DNA of 64,000 nt, from the NCBI GenBank assembly GCA_958450365.1, contig CAUEEP010000741.1, positions 1,932,501 to 1,996,500 of the forward strand. Direction: 5' to 3'. Below, one piece after another: positions 29,501 through 40,816 of the stretch. The stretch comes from Mesorhabditis belari. Its lineage: Eukaryota > Nematoda > Chromadorea > Rhabditida > Rhabditidae. The notes under the pieces are model-generated. The model worked only from the letters and a program-made list of their open reading frames with translations. It was not told the origin of the DNA and searched no databases. A program made the position numbers and the translations under genes. Positions within the stretch are counted from its first letter, which is position 1; each line of letters starts with the position of its first letter.

Positions 29501-32500
29501 ATACCCTCTTGCCTGAATTTCATGAATTTCATCTTATGATTCTGAAAGTTTACTTGTGCTATCGTAGCCGAATTGTCGGCGATGCTCACAATGGCACATG
29601 TCGAGCGATTCTCGATGATGAACTCGTAGTGGAAAATCCCGTGCATGAGGCCGATTGGAATCTTAAAGATCTTTGTGTACTTTGAATGGATTTTGGTGTA
29701 CTTTGTGCAAATAGAAACACATCTCTGCTGGCGCACTTGTTCACAAAATTAAAAAACGAGTACGTCAGAAAGGGTGAGTGCACAAAGAAGCACAAAGAAA
29801 ATCTCCCAAAATGACTCCGCTAATTTAGAAAGCTTTCTCTTTCTTTCTTCCTTCTTTCTTCCTTCCTTCCTTCCTTCTTTCCTTCGATCTTCTTTCCTTC
29901 TTCCTTCCTTCTTTCTTTCGATCTTCTTTCCTTCTTCCTTCCAGCTTTCTTTCCATCTTTCTTCGTTCTTTCTTCCCTCCTTCCTTCCTTCCTTCCTTCT
30001 TTCCTTCTTTCTTCCTTCCTTTCTTCTTCCCCCTTGTCTTTCCATCTTTCTCTTGGCAAGTTAAGGTACCCGATAGCTGAGTGGTTAGAGCAATGGCCCA
30101 GGAAATAATCCCCTCCAAAAATCTCGAGGGTTCAATCCCCTCTCCAAAAATCTACCGTAAATACTGTAATAGCCCCATAATGACGCCATAATGCCCAGCC
30201 TCATAATGACGGTGCGGAGTGTTGCGTAGTCTAACTTTGAACGAGTTTTTCTCAACACTGGTTTATGCTACAATGCTCGTTTAAATATCAAAAAATAGCT
30301 GAAATTCAGGGCTATTTTTTGATACCAAAGACGCATTTTTTGAAAGTACGGGTGCTTTGAAAAAAATGAAATACTAAAAAACTTTTGCGACTACGCGACT
30401 GTACGAGGGGGGTGGGGTACTATTACAGTATTTACGGTACCCTTCTTGCCAATTTCTTCACTTTCTTATTACATACCTGAGAAACAAGAATGATTGCATA
30501 AACAATGGACATAATGATGACAGTGTTGGTGGTGCTTCGAAGAGTCATCGAATCAACGGGAAAAACAAACGGCCAAAAATCGATCCAACGCCATCAATGT
30601 GAGCGTCCACACAGAGAAATAGGCGGAAATATGCTGAAAAAAGAATTAGTGGAATTATTGAAATTGCTGAAATTACTGAAATTACTGAAAATGATTGATT
30701 GGCTTATTTGCTGAAAGCTTTTCTCTTTAAATCTATTGATTTATCTCATTTATCTCATTTTGATCATTTTGATCTTTTTGATCCTTTTGATCATTTTGAT
30801 TTACTTGAAAATAGTTGATCATCGAGCAAGTCCATTCTGGGAACACCCAAACGGGCATCGCGTAATCGATTGCCGTGAATGGGATGCATAGCAGGAGAAA
30901 CATCAAATCCGAGACGGCAAGTCCTGGAAATGATTTCAATAAAATACGTTAACTTGGCACTGTTTCAACTCGAATTTCTCGAACTTGGCACTGTTTCAAA
31001 TCGAATCTCAACTTGAAAACGTCTTGCGAAAAGTTGACTTTCTGTTCTTCTAAATCGCGAGTCTTTTGCCTGTACTTTTTTACTTTTTACTTTCACTTTC
31101 GTCGGATTATTTCGTCGATGATTACTGTTGAAGGCGATTTAAGGCGATTAAAGGCGATTAACGGCGATTTAAGGCAATTTAAGGCGATTTAAGGCGATTT
31201 AAGGCGATTTAAAGCGATTTAAGGCTATTTAAGGCTGTTTAAGGCAATCTAAGGCAATTTAAAGCGATTTAAGGCAATCTAAGGCAATTTAAAGCCATTT
31301 AAGGCAATCTAAGGCAATTTAAAGCGATTTAAGGCAATCTAAGGCAATTTAAGGCGATTTAAAGCGATTTAAGGCTATTTAAGGCTGTTTAAGGCAATCT
31401 AAGGCAATTTAAAGCCATTTAAGGCAATTTAAGGCTGTTTAAGGCGATTCAAAGCGATTTAAGGCGATTTAAAGCGATTAAAGGCGATTTAAGGCAATTT
31501 AAGGCATTTTAAAGCGATTTAAGGCAATTTAAAGCGATTTAAGGCGATTGAAGGCGATTTAAGGCAGCTTAAGGCAATTTAAAGCTATTTAAAGCAATCT
31601 AAGGCAATTTACTCCACTTTATAAGGCGTTTCTTTTGTCATTTTCCTCTCTTCAATATCATTTCCTATTACTGAACCTATTTTGATAAAGTTTTTGTTTA
31701 TTTTAAACACTTTCAAATCAAATCAAAGCGAATATCAATTCTGATCACATTCGGATCAAATTTGAGACAAAGAACCCGACTTTGGCATCAATAGCCGCAG
31801 AAAAAAAAGGAAAAAAAAAGACTTTAGTGCTTATAGGCACTTTTGATAGTTGATCTTTATTTTTTCTATAGCCTCATCCTTTAGTTGTGCAATCTAGTAA
31901 ATTAAGGATCGTAAAAGCAAAGGAAATTTTGCAATTTTGCAACGGCTTAATCAACAAACCGATGATCAACGTATTCGTGCTATTTCTCATTTGTCGATGC
32001 AGTGCCACCACAACCACCAGCACATTACCCACAACGCCGATAAGAATAATCAAGGCAAAGATCGATGGAATGATGATACCAATCTGAAAAGATAAGATTT
32101 CACATTAAACATCACATTAAACAACTTTAAAATGTCTTTCTTAGCCGGTTTTGAGTTACAGAATGGCCCATAACGATCGTGACAAAGTATTTGAAAGCAA
32201 TAAGTGCTTGATGTACATTAATATTGGATAAATTTTAGTTCTTTTAAAACTAGAGACTCTTAGCTACAAAATAATACCTTAATTGTGAAAATTGGTCGAG
32301 TATTCGCTTCTATTCGAGTGAAACTTGCCACTCAAACAGTCGAGTCGGGGCCCGTCTACCGAATTTCCCTATTTAAAGCCTTTTAAATCCAACTACCCAA
32401 CCGAAAATCAAAAATCTAAAAAAAATTTTGTAGAAATCTTCATTCTCTATCCATTGACATTAAAAATAAGATATATTAGGTTGTCTTTTGACACTTTTTT

Positions 32501-33302
32501 GTGTAATTTTTCAAGAAAGAAGTTTCAAGAAAGGGATGGAAGGAGCATCTGACGAAATGTAGACCTTTGACTTACATTTTTCCTCAGAATCTTATCTCTT
32601 TAATCATCTGTTTTACTTTTGATGTCATTGGATAGGGAGTGAAGATTTCTACAAAACCATTTTGGTTTTCGGTTGGGTAGTTGGCTTTAAAAGGCTTTAA
32701 ATAGGAAATTCGGTAGACAGGCCACGACTCGACTCTTTGAGTGGCACGTTTCATTGGATAGATGATGTCATTGATGTCAATGGATAGAGAATGAAGATTT
32801 CTACAAAACAATTTTGGTTTTCGGTTGGGTAGTTGGATTTAAAAGGCTTTAAATAGGAAATTCGGTAGACAGGCCACGACTCGACTCTTTGAGTGGCAAG
32901 TTTCACTCGAATAGAAACGAATACTCGGCCAATTTTCACAATTGAGGTATTATTTTGTAGCTAAGAGTCTCTAGTTTTAAAAGAACTAAACTTTATCCAA
33001 TATTAATGTACATCAAGCACTTATTGCTTTCAAATACTTCGTCACGATCGTTATGGGTCAGTCTGACGTTTCAGCTCTATTTTAGGAGTTGTTTTGAATG
33101 ATTTTTCAAGTATTATTCATATGATTACACTTGTGAAAAATCTATTTTTCAATTTCTAATAAAACATTAGCAAACATTAGCAAACCATTTGCTCAAAAGC
33201 AACAGTTTCATTGTAGAAAGCTAACACCATGGCCATTTGATCGGGGCTCATTGTGGCAGCTGGAGTCGATGTTGAGATGTTCTCCTCGAGAGAATCGTTC
33301 AT
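26585..33302 (-). pseudogene. Allatostatin-A/galanin-like GPCR, copy B (frame broken)
   Basis: Same nine exons as copy A at 33186-33302, 31960-32083, 30805-30923, 30477-30633, 29554-29661, 29386-29512, 28861-28981, 26851-26991 and from 26802 down. Exon 4 is 157 instead of 156 bases (an extra A in ggaaaaacaaac on the plus strand), which leads to an early stop in the TM3-TM4 loop. Exon 6 is 127 instead of 126 bases (extra g in aagtggattccc), shifting TM5. In exon 9 a missing A removes the stop used by copy A and extends the tail to 26585. The rest is near identical. Either a very young pseudogene or an intact gene with homopolymer errors in the assembly. Confidence 0.8.
30153..30439. mobile_element. 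MITE, copy 3 of the accgtaaatactgtaata family
   Basis: Copy of the 21439 element carried along in the segmental duplication, same TIRs and same position relative to receptor exon 4. Differences are single bases in homopolymers. Confidence 0.85.
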
Positions 33303-33583
33303 TTTCTTAAGAAATTATTAGAAATTCTAACGAATTATATAAGAAAATAGATAAATAAAGATAAATAAAGATAAATAAAGATAAATAAAGATAAATAAAG
33401 ATAAATAAAGATGAATAAAGATGAATAAAGATAAATAAAGCTAATTAAAGCTAAATCTTTGCCCACAACTCACCAATTTCCGTTAAGCTAAACGTTAAGC
33501 TAAACAATTAAAGCTAAACGGAAATTGGCGAGTTGTGGGCAATCGAATTACACCCTGAAACGATTCGACCCTGAAAAACCCCG

Positions 33584-34169
33584 GGGTACAAATTTAGAGC
33601 TAAATATCTTGATATAGATATAAGCATGATATAGAGCTTCTGCCAAAGAGGTTGGATTTGGGGAGAGGGAAAGAAATAAAGCTTTAAGAAGTAGATCACT
33701 TTTCAAGTAGATCACATCCACTTTTCCGTATAAACTTAAATGCTCGTTTGAAGCGTCTTTTGATCGGGACACACATTCGAGAATTTCACGAAAGGTGATT
33801 GACGGAGCTGAGCCGCCTAAATTGACGGCAATATTGAAAACTAGATAAATTGATAAAGGAAGCGAAATCTCGTTTGTTGAACAACAAGTCAATGACTGGA
33901 GCCGATTGGAGCCAATTTTTGGATGTGAATAGGAGTGTTCTCAAGAAAAAACAACCCAAGAAAGGTTAAAATCAAGTTATTCTAAAAAATTACTAAAAAA
34001 AAACGAATTTAAGAAGTTTCTTTTGGTGAAAATTCGAATTGGATAGAAATTCAGGGGTAAGATTGGCAAAATAACAATTTTTACCGCAAATTTGCGTAAC
34101 TAAACCAGAAATTTAGCTCAAAGTTATTCGAGTTTTCAAAAGCTATACCTTTCAAGTTGTTTAATGTAC
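33584..34169. other. Unique sequence after copy B, no gene seen
   Basis: AT-rich, unrelated to the sequence after copy A. A 114-codon minus-strand frame (33548-33892) has no recognisable domain and no paired splice signals that extend it. Nothing else supported. Confidence 0.4.
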
Positions 34170-34840
34170 CCTAAAGTCGCGAGTATAAGTTCTGTTTGGT
34201 TTTCGCATGCAAATTGACGGCTGTCTCCGGTGCGGTGTGTCGAGGGTTCGAACCCCGCTGCAGCATAACTTTTTTGCTTTTTAAGTTAACAATTAACAAG
34301 AACAATAATAGAAGTAAATTTATTGAGGGTTATAGCAATTTTATGCTGTTATTTGTTGCTGTTATGGCTGTTATTTGTTGCTCCGGGCGTGACTCGGCGC
34401 GTCCGCCCTGCTCCTCTCCGGTGCTCAGTCTTATGGATCCCTCCCTCCCTGTCTGTCCGTCTGTCTGTCCGTCTGTCTGTCCGTCTGTCTGTCCGTCTGT
34501 CTGTCCGCCTGTCTGTCCGTCTGTCTGTCCGTCTGTCTGTCCGTATGTCCGTCCGTCCGTCTGTCTGTCCGTCTGTCTGTCCGTCTGTCTGTCTCCTCAT
34601 CCGGCCAAAGTCCACGTCGACGGTCGAAAGAGATGCTTTCCAACGTCTTCATCAACACTATCGTCTGGATGTATCCATAACAAATAGCAATGGTGATAGG
34701 CCTGTAGTATCCCGCGCTCCAAGAACAATAATAAAAGTTTATATAACAATAAAAATGTATAAAAACCCAACAAAAAGAAATTCAAAGCAATTAAAGCGAA
34801 TGTAAATTAAGGCAGAACTTATACTCGAGACTTTAGGGTA
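34170..34840. mobile_element. TIR element with tRNA-like T-arm and (gtctgtcc)n array
   Basis: Ends ccctaaagtcgcgagtataa (34171) and ttatactcgagactttaggg (34817-34836) are inverted repeats. Inside, 34225-34262 reads ggtgcggtgtgtcgagggtt then cgaaccccgc, a B-box/T-arm-like module. It is followed by an octamer array gtctgtcc with variants at about 34446-34592. All frames through the array are open, which explains the 160-codon ORFs. A related tacaacaataataaaag stretch occurs on both sides of the array. Confidence 0.65.
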
Positions 34841-35179
34841 AAAAGATTTAGTCTTTGCCTTGGACAAACTCTAAATCTCCTTGCAATTTGAATTGAATGC
34901 TGCCCGATGCTTTGAATTGAATGCTCTGCCTAGTTGTCCGATCTTGCCTCAGTCAAATTATCCCCTGTTTTTCCCATGAAATATTCATTTTGAGGGAAAT
35001 TCACTGAAAAGCTATTGATTAAACGGAAAATATTTAAGAAATTGAAGAAATTGAAGAAATATTAGTTATATAACTGAAAACAATTCAATAAAAAACGATG
35101 TCCTCTTTTTTTCTAGTCATTAACTTTTTACGAGGTGTTAGACAACGGGTTTTTTGGAATGATAACAAAAAAAAACTAT

Positions 35180-35615
35180 TTTAGAAACAAGAAAAGAAAC
35201 AAGCAACAAGAGAAGAACAAGAAAAGAAACAAGAAAAGAGCAAGGAAAGGAACAAGGAAAGGAACAAGGAAAGGAACAAGAAAAGGACCAAGGAAAGGAC
35301 CAAGGAAAGGACCAAGGAAAGGAACAAGAAAAGGAACAAGAAAAGAAACAAGAAAGGAACAAGAAAAGGAACAAGAAAAGAGCAAGGAAAGGACCAAGGA
35401 AAGGACCAAGGAAAGGACCAAGGAAAGGACCAAGGAAAGGACCAAGGAAAGGACCAAGGAAAGGAACAAGAAAAGGAACAAGAAAAGAGCAAGGAAAGGA
35501 CGAGGAGGGGGAGGGGAAAGGAAGGGGGGGGGGAACGGGGGAAGGGGCAAGGAAAGGACCAAGGAAAGGAACAAGGAAAGAACAAGAAAAGAAACAAGAA
35601 ACAAGTAAAAAAACA
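35180..35615. repeat. Purine-rich 12-bp satellite (aaggaccaagga/aaggaacaagaa)
   Basis: About 430 bases of almost pure purine strand built from aaggaccaagga and aacaagaaaag units, with a G-rich island near 35500-35550. It gives overlapping open frames on both strands with no gene signals. Such a tract can form triplex (H-DNA); that is inference. Confidence 0.9.
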
Positions 35616-35889
35616 AGGAAAACCTTTTATTGGATTATTGAATTAGATTTTGATTGATTCTTTGTCCAATTTAAAGTTGAATTTCTTAGAAATCTTGAAG
35701 TCAAGTCAAGTTGAATTTCTTAGAAATCAATCCTGAAGATTAGGCACTTTTCTGGATGATTCATCTGTGACTAAACTAGTTCAAAGCAAACATTTTACAA
35801 AACTCGTAGAAGAGAGAAGCAAAAGAATAAGATTTTACAAAAAGAAACCAAATAACATAAAACTAGTGCTAGCTAGCAATCTTTATCTT

Positions 35890-36009
35890 GAGATTCTCCA
35901 AATCAATTCACTAAATCAATTCTCCAAATCAATTCTCCAAATCAATTCTCCAAATCAATTCACCAAATCAATTCTTCAGCTCAATTCTTCAAATCAATTC
36001 TCAATCAAT

Positions 36010-36044
<35 letters not shown>

Positions 36045-36465
36045 TTTATCTTTATTCTTAAAAAGTTCTTTTACTGTAAGCGTCAAGTGATGTGTGTTTA
36101 AAAGAAATTTCCATTAACAAAGCGCATTTTCGAATACAGTAGTACTTTCTCCACTAGTTTTTAGCTAAATTTACTTGTATTAGGTTGGAAAGGGAGTTCG
36201 TCGAACATCGTAGATTTAGTATTAGGTTAGAAAGGAAGTTCATCGATCTTGTATTAAGTTGGAAAGAAAGTTTGTCGATCTTGTATTAGGTTAGAAAGGA
36301 AGTTCATCGATCTTGTATTAAGTTGGAAAGAAAGTTCGTCGATCTTGCATTAGGTTGGAAAGAAAGTTCGTCGAACATCGTAGCTTTTGTATTAGGCTAG
36401 AAAGAAAGTTCATCGATCTTGTATTAAGTTGGAAAGAAAGTTCATCGATCTTGTATTAGGTTGAA
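35890..36465. repeat. Two adjacent minisatellites
   Basis: 35895-36050 is built from ctccaaatcaatt units that end in a simple (aatc)n run. 36180-36465 has nine or so copies of a 32-37-base unit, ttaggttggaaagaaagttc followed by gtcgatcttgta. No gene signal between them. Confidence 0.85.
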
Positions 36466-36854
36466 AGAGAGTCTTTGATTTCTCTGATTTCTTTGATAAA
36501 GCATCAGAGACAATCGCTGATAAAGGAATTTGTTCACTTCGCGCACCGCTACCATTTTTGATGGATTCCTTTAGAAAAAAAGTCTATTGGAAGTTTCTCC
36601 GATTGATCGCTTAAATGAAAGCTTAAAGCAAGCAAAAGCAAACAAAAGCTTTGATGAAATTCACTTTCTAGCTTTATTTGTGATTTCTTTGAAGATTTCT
36701 TTGGAGCTTCTCAAGAGCTGCTCATCTTCGACATGTCATTTTCTTCGTCAAAGTTCCAGTCAATGAGGTTCATGAAGAGATTAATATTGTTTATGGGCAA
36801 GACTCAAGAGGTCTATCAATCGTATACAATCGTTTCAAGAATGACTTTTCTTTG

Positions 36855-37345
36855 GAGCTAATGACTGAGCTAATGACTGAGCTAAGGACTGAGCTAAAGA
36901 CTGAGCTGAGCCAGTGATTTCGATGAAACAGCTCTTGTCAATCTTTGTCAATCTATCAATCATATCAAATAAACAATCTTTTGCAAATCGATAACAAACA
37001 ATCACCTAGGAAATTAGAGACAAAAGAAAAATTGAAGGAGTTAGAGTGAATTTCCCTCATCTCCCTTAGTCTGATTCTGATTTTCATCTTTTCGGGAAGC
37101 TAGCTGCAGAACTCGCCAATGAGCTAAGGACTGAGCTAATGACTGAACTAATGACTGAGCTAATGACTGAGCTAATGACTGAGCTAAGGACTGAGCTAAG
37201 GACTGAGCTAATGACTGAGCTAAGGACTGAGCTAATGACTGAGCTAATGACTGAGCTAAGGACTGAGCTGAGCGCTGAGCTAAACGCTGAGCTGAGCGCT
37301 GAGCTGAGCACTGAGCTTAACGCTGAGCTGAGCGCTGAGCTGAAA
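36855..37345. repeat. 11/12-bp minisatellite (gactgagctaat)
   Basis: A short block at 36858-36908 and a main array at 37115-37345 of gactgagctaat/gactgagctaag, changing to gcgctgagctga near the right end. Period mixes 11 and 12. Open frames of MTEL/ALSS type are a by-product. Confidence 0.85.
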
Positions 37346-38019
37346 CATATGATCCATTTACCCCATTCTAAGCACCTTTCAGCAAAAATCTTTTTCAAAA
37401 TTAGTGACTTTTTAGGTGATCAATGTTGTAGGGGGACGGTGCGCTTCTATTAGAGTAATTACAGGATCTATTTGTTCAAAAGTGGCGATAGTGGACGAAC
37501 AGTGAGATCTTTTGATCTCTTTTGATCATTACTTATAAAAACCGATGCTCAGATAACGCAGATATCACTTTACTGCCTCGAGAAAGAAGGGAACTTCTGT
37601 GTTTCTCCGCTCGAGTGTGACGGTGATTGGAGTAGTTGTTTGGGAAAGATTTAATTGGTTAGCCCTTGGATCAGATATTTCCCTTCTTCATGAAAAGACA
37701 AAGAAAGAGAAAGAGAAAGAGAAAGAGAAAGAGAAAGAGAAAGAGAAGTAGACTTTGGCGTGACTCGATCCGTTCAATCGCCTCTTCTTTTCCCGAAGAA
37801 TCTTAACGCCTTTCTTCCCAGTCTCTTCCTCTAAAAAGTCACGAAAATTATCTTCTTTTCCGCATTTTCTCAATGAAAGATTGAAAGATCTTTGTTTAGT
37901 TAAAGTTATTCAGCGTTCACTTTAAGAATAATGACAGGAAGAAGAGAGGAAGAGAGAAAGATTGAAAGATCATTGAACTAGATGATTGGAAATGATCTAG
38001 TCAATAGACAATAGACTAC

Positions 38020-38228
38020 AGGATGATCGAGTAAGTAAGTAAGCTCAGACTAAAGAAACTAGTAAGTAAGCTCATACTAAAGAAACTAGTAAGTAAGCTC
38101 AGACTAAAGAAACTAGTAAGTAAGTAAGCTCATACTAAAGAAACTAGTAAGTAAGTAAGCTCATACTAAAGAAACTAGTAAGTAAGTAAGCTCATACTAA
38201 AGAAACTAGTAAGTAAGTAAGCTTATAC
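38020..38228. repeat. 27/31-bp minisatellite (agtaagtaagctcatacta)
   Basis: Six to seven copies of a unit reading agtaagtaagctcatactaa then agaaact. One or two agta steps per unit account for the period change. Confidence 0.9.
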
Positions 38229-38454
38229 TCACAAAAATGAGGCTAGTCACTTAGTGGGATATTTGCCCTGATTAAAAAGAAAATTAGACTAGTTTAGACT
38301 AGTCTCATATCTAGAGTCTCAAGTTTGTGCATGCTTTTCAGTATGAACAAACTTATTTTCATCATTTACTTCTTTAGAAAGATGAGTTTCTCTAATAAAC
38401 TAAAAGTATCTGTGTTGTCTTCAAGCAAATTCTGGCAACAACGTTTTGAATAAT

Positions 38455-39168
38455 ACAGGGTGCCCACGAATTCTAGCGACTCACTTCTGAGGGTCTAGCT
38501 CAGCGAGAACTCAATGAATCCGTATGAAATTTTTGGAAGTGACTTTTAAGTATTTCTCCTGTCTCCAAGCCAATTTTCTAACTAATTGCTAATTCTAGAA
38601 TCTTTATATGACCATATAAAGTTGGGAGTCGCGATACACATGGCGAAAAACTTAATTTAAGGCTTTAGAGCAACCAAAAATCGTTTTTTTCTTAAAAATT
38701 ACAGATTTCTGATGTTTTTTTCTGATAAATAACATTAAATTAAAAAGAAAAAACGATAATTTTTGTCTTTGTCATCGAATTTTTCTCTAATTTTTCAGTG
38801 AACTCCATATTCACATTTTTTTAGAAAGCCAAATCAAATTCGACGACAGAAAATCGAATTTCTATGAGGTTTTTTGAGTTTCTTTTTGATCTGTTTGATC
38901 TATTTGATCTGTTAGATCTTTTTTATCTTAAACCTGATCATATTCATCAAATAACTTCAAAAACGCCTCTCAAAAACCTTAAATTAAGTTTTTCGCCAGG
39001 TATACCGCGACTCTCAACTTTGTAAGGTCATATAAAGATTCTAGAAGTAGCAATTAGTTAGAAAATTGGCTTGGAGACAGAAGAAATACTCAAAAGTAAC
39101 CTCAAAAAGTTTGATACGGATTCATTGAGTTCTCGCTGAGCTAGACCCTCAGAAGTGAGTCGCGGTAG
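38455..39168. mobile_element. Large fold-back element with partial copies up to 40400
   Basis: Left arm from cagggtgcccacgaattcta at 38457; right arm is its complement, ending gaagtgagtcgcggtag near 39168, with arms of about 200-210 bases carrying gagaactcaatgaatccgta and ctttatatgacc. Additional right-arm fragments follow at 39238-39345, 39425-39532 and 39945-40115, plus a short one at 40368-40398. A related but distinct palindrome is at 46955-48045. No transposase. Confidence 0.75.
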
Positions 39169-39839
39169 TCGATTGTCGATTGTCTATTGACTAGGTCTTT
39201 TCTAATCATCTAGTTCAATGATCTTTCAATCTTGGCTGACTCAAAATTGGCTTGGAGACAGAAGACATACTCAAAAGTAACCACAAAAAGTTTGATACGG
39301 ATTCATTGAGTTCTCGCTGAGCTAGACCCTTAGAAGTGAGTCGCGATCATCCTGAAGTCTATTGTCTATTGACTAGATCTTTTCTAGTCATCTAGTTCAA
39401 TGATCTTTCAATCTTGGCTGACTCAAAATTGGCTTGGAGACAGGAGAAATACTCAAAAATCACCTCCAAAAATTTCATATGGATTCATTGAGTTCTCGCT
39501 GAGCTAGACCCTCAGAAGTGAGTCGCTATAATTTGCGGTCACAAATTAAGAAGAAACAACATTATTGGCTTGATGTTAGCCGAAATTGGTTACGGAAAAA
39601 TAAGACTTTTGAAAAGTACTGAGACTTGAACATGGCTATTCTCCAAAATTTGGGACACCATGAATAGTTAAGTGAAAGTGCAGCTCTATTTTTGGTGCAA
39701 TATGGTCATGATCAAGAAATCAGTTTTCCTGGAAGAGCCACAAGAATTGAGAGGATCACGCTATCAGTTTTATTAATCAAATACAATTAAATCATCATCA
39801 AATAAATCAATCAAATAAATAAATCAATGAAAAAACTCA

Positions 39840-39937
39840 CGAGTATCAACAACGTAAAGACAGATGTCCTCTCGCGGGAATTGGCTGCTTCCATTCGTGC
39901 ATTGCAAGGATTCGACTTCAATAATTGTATACTAGCG
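39840..39937 (-). CDS. Isolated exon-like segment (secreted/LDLa-like?)
   Basis: On the minus strand an acceptor-like ttttcgctag is followed by an open stretch that includes VESLQCTNGSSQFPRED and ICLYVVDT and ends at a good C|gtgagt donor. The cysteine spacing C-TNG-(x)2-QFP-(x)4-C is what half of a divergent LDLa-type module looks like, but no partner exon with the DC.D.SDE part was found downstream. Could be an orphan exon between repeats or chance. Confidence 0.25.
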
Positions 39938-40816
39938 ACTAGCGAAAACCTTAAACTGGGTTTCTCGTCGGGTGTACAGCGACTCTCAACTTTGTAAGGT
40001 CATATAAAGATTCTAGAAGTAGCAATTAGTTAGAAAACTGGCTTGGAGACAGAAGAAATACTTAAAAATCACCTCAAAAAATTTCGTACGGACCCATTGA
40101 GTTCTCGCTGATAAAGGAGGTTCGCCAACTTACCACCAGCTTTTAAAGCGTGGTACATCTAGACCAGACTAGACTAGACCTAGCACATCTAGACCAGTTT
40201 TTCGCGCTGATTCCGAATCTTTACTCGAATCTACCCCGGACACCCTGTGAGACCAGGAAAAATGGTGTTAAAGTTGACTAAAAATTGGTATTTGCATAAA
40301 TAAGACACGTGTAGTGGTAGTGCGCTACGCTCACACACCGCTAGACCACTAAACCCACTAGATCCTCAGAAGTGAGTCGCTAGAATTCGCGGTTACCTTG
40401 TAGATTGAGAAATTCATCTAGAAAGGACTGTTTAGACGTCATTTTATACAACTTTTTCTTTTTTTGACGTTAATTAGCAAAATACAATAGTATGTAACTA
40501 AAATATAGTAAAAAAAAAAGGAAATTTTTGGAAATTGTCGAGATTTTAAGCTCTTACTGCTCTTTTTTTTTCTTTTAACAAAAGCTGAACCTTAAATTTC
40601 GTTTAAATCATTTATTTTGTTTAAATCATTTATCTGAAAAGCTGAAAAAGTTTGAATAAATGAATTTTCAAAAATTAACTTCAAAATGCTCAAAATTTCA
40701 ATTGCAATAGGTTGAAGCTTCAAAATTTAAAAAAAAAAAAACTCTGCGTTTCTCGGATTGCTTTCAACAATATAAACTGAAAATTCTGTTTGATTCAAAT
40801 GAAAGAATCTTATCTA

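Larger units (their letters stand above)
25125..33583. repeat. Copy B of the large tandem segmental duplication
   Basis: Begins in satellite sequence at about 25125 and ends at ccctgaaaaaccccgggg near 33583. Relative to copy A the gtagaggagatt satellite at 25269-25590 is shorter and full of small indels, the receptor introns show repeat-number differences (22425-22890 versus 31135-31612), and a fold-back in receptor intron 1 is rearranged (32290-32945 versus 23570-24260). Single-base differences concentrate in homopolymers. Confidence 0.95.

Noticed and set aside
33548..33892. 114-codon minus-strand frame as an extra receptor exon
   Set aside because: It lies upstream of the receptor start in unique sequence absent from copy A's flank, with no membrane helix or matching splice site.
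34196..34805. 160-codon Cys/Pro/Ser-rich or RTDR-rich proteins
   Set aside because: Frames through the (gtctgtcc)n array; the length is open in all frames and the flanks are TIR and tRNA-like sequence.
35135..35616. Lys/Arg-rich basic protein of 157 codons
   Set aside because: By-product of the homopurine satellite, open on both strands.
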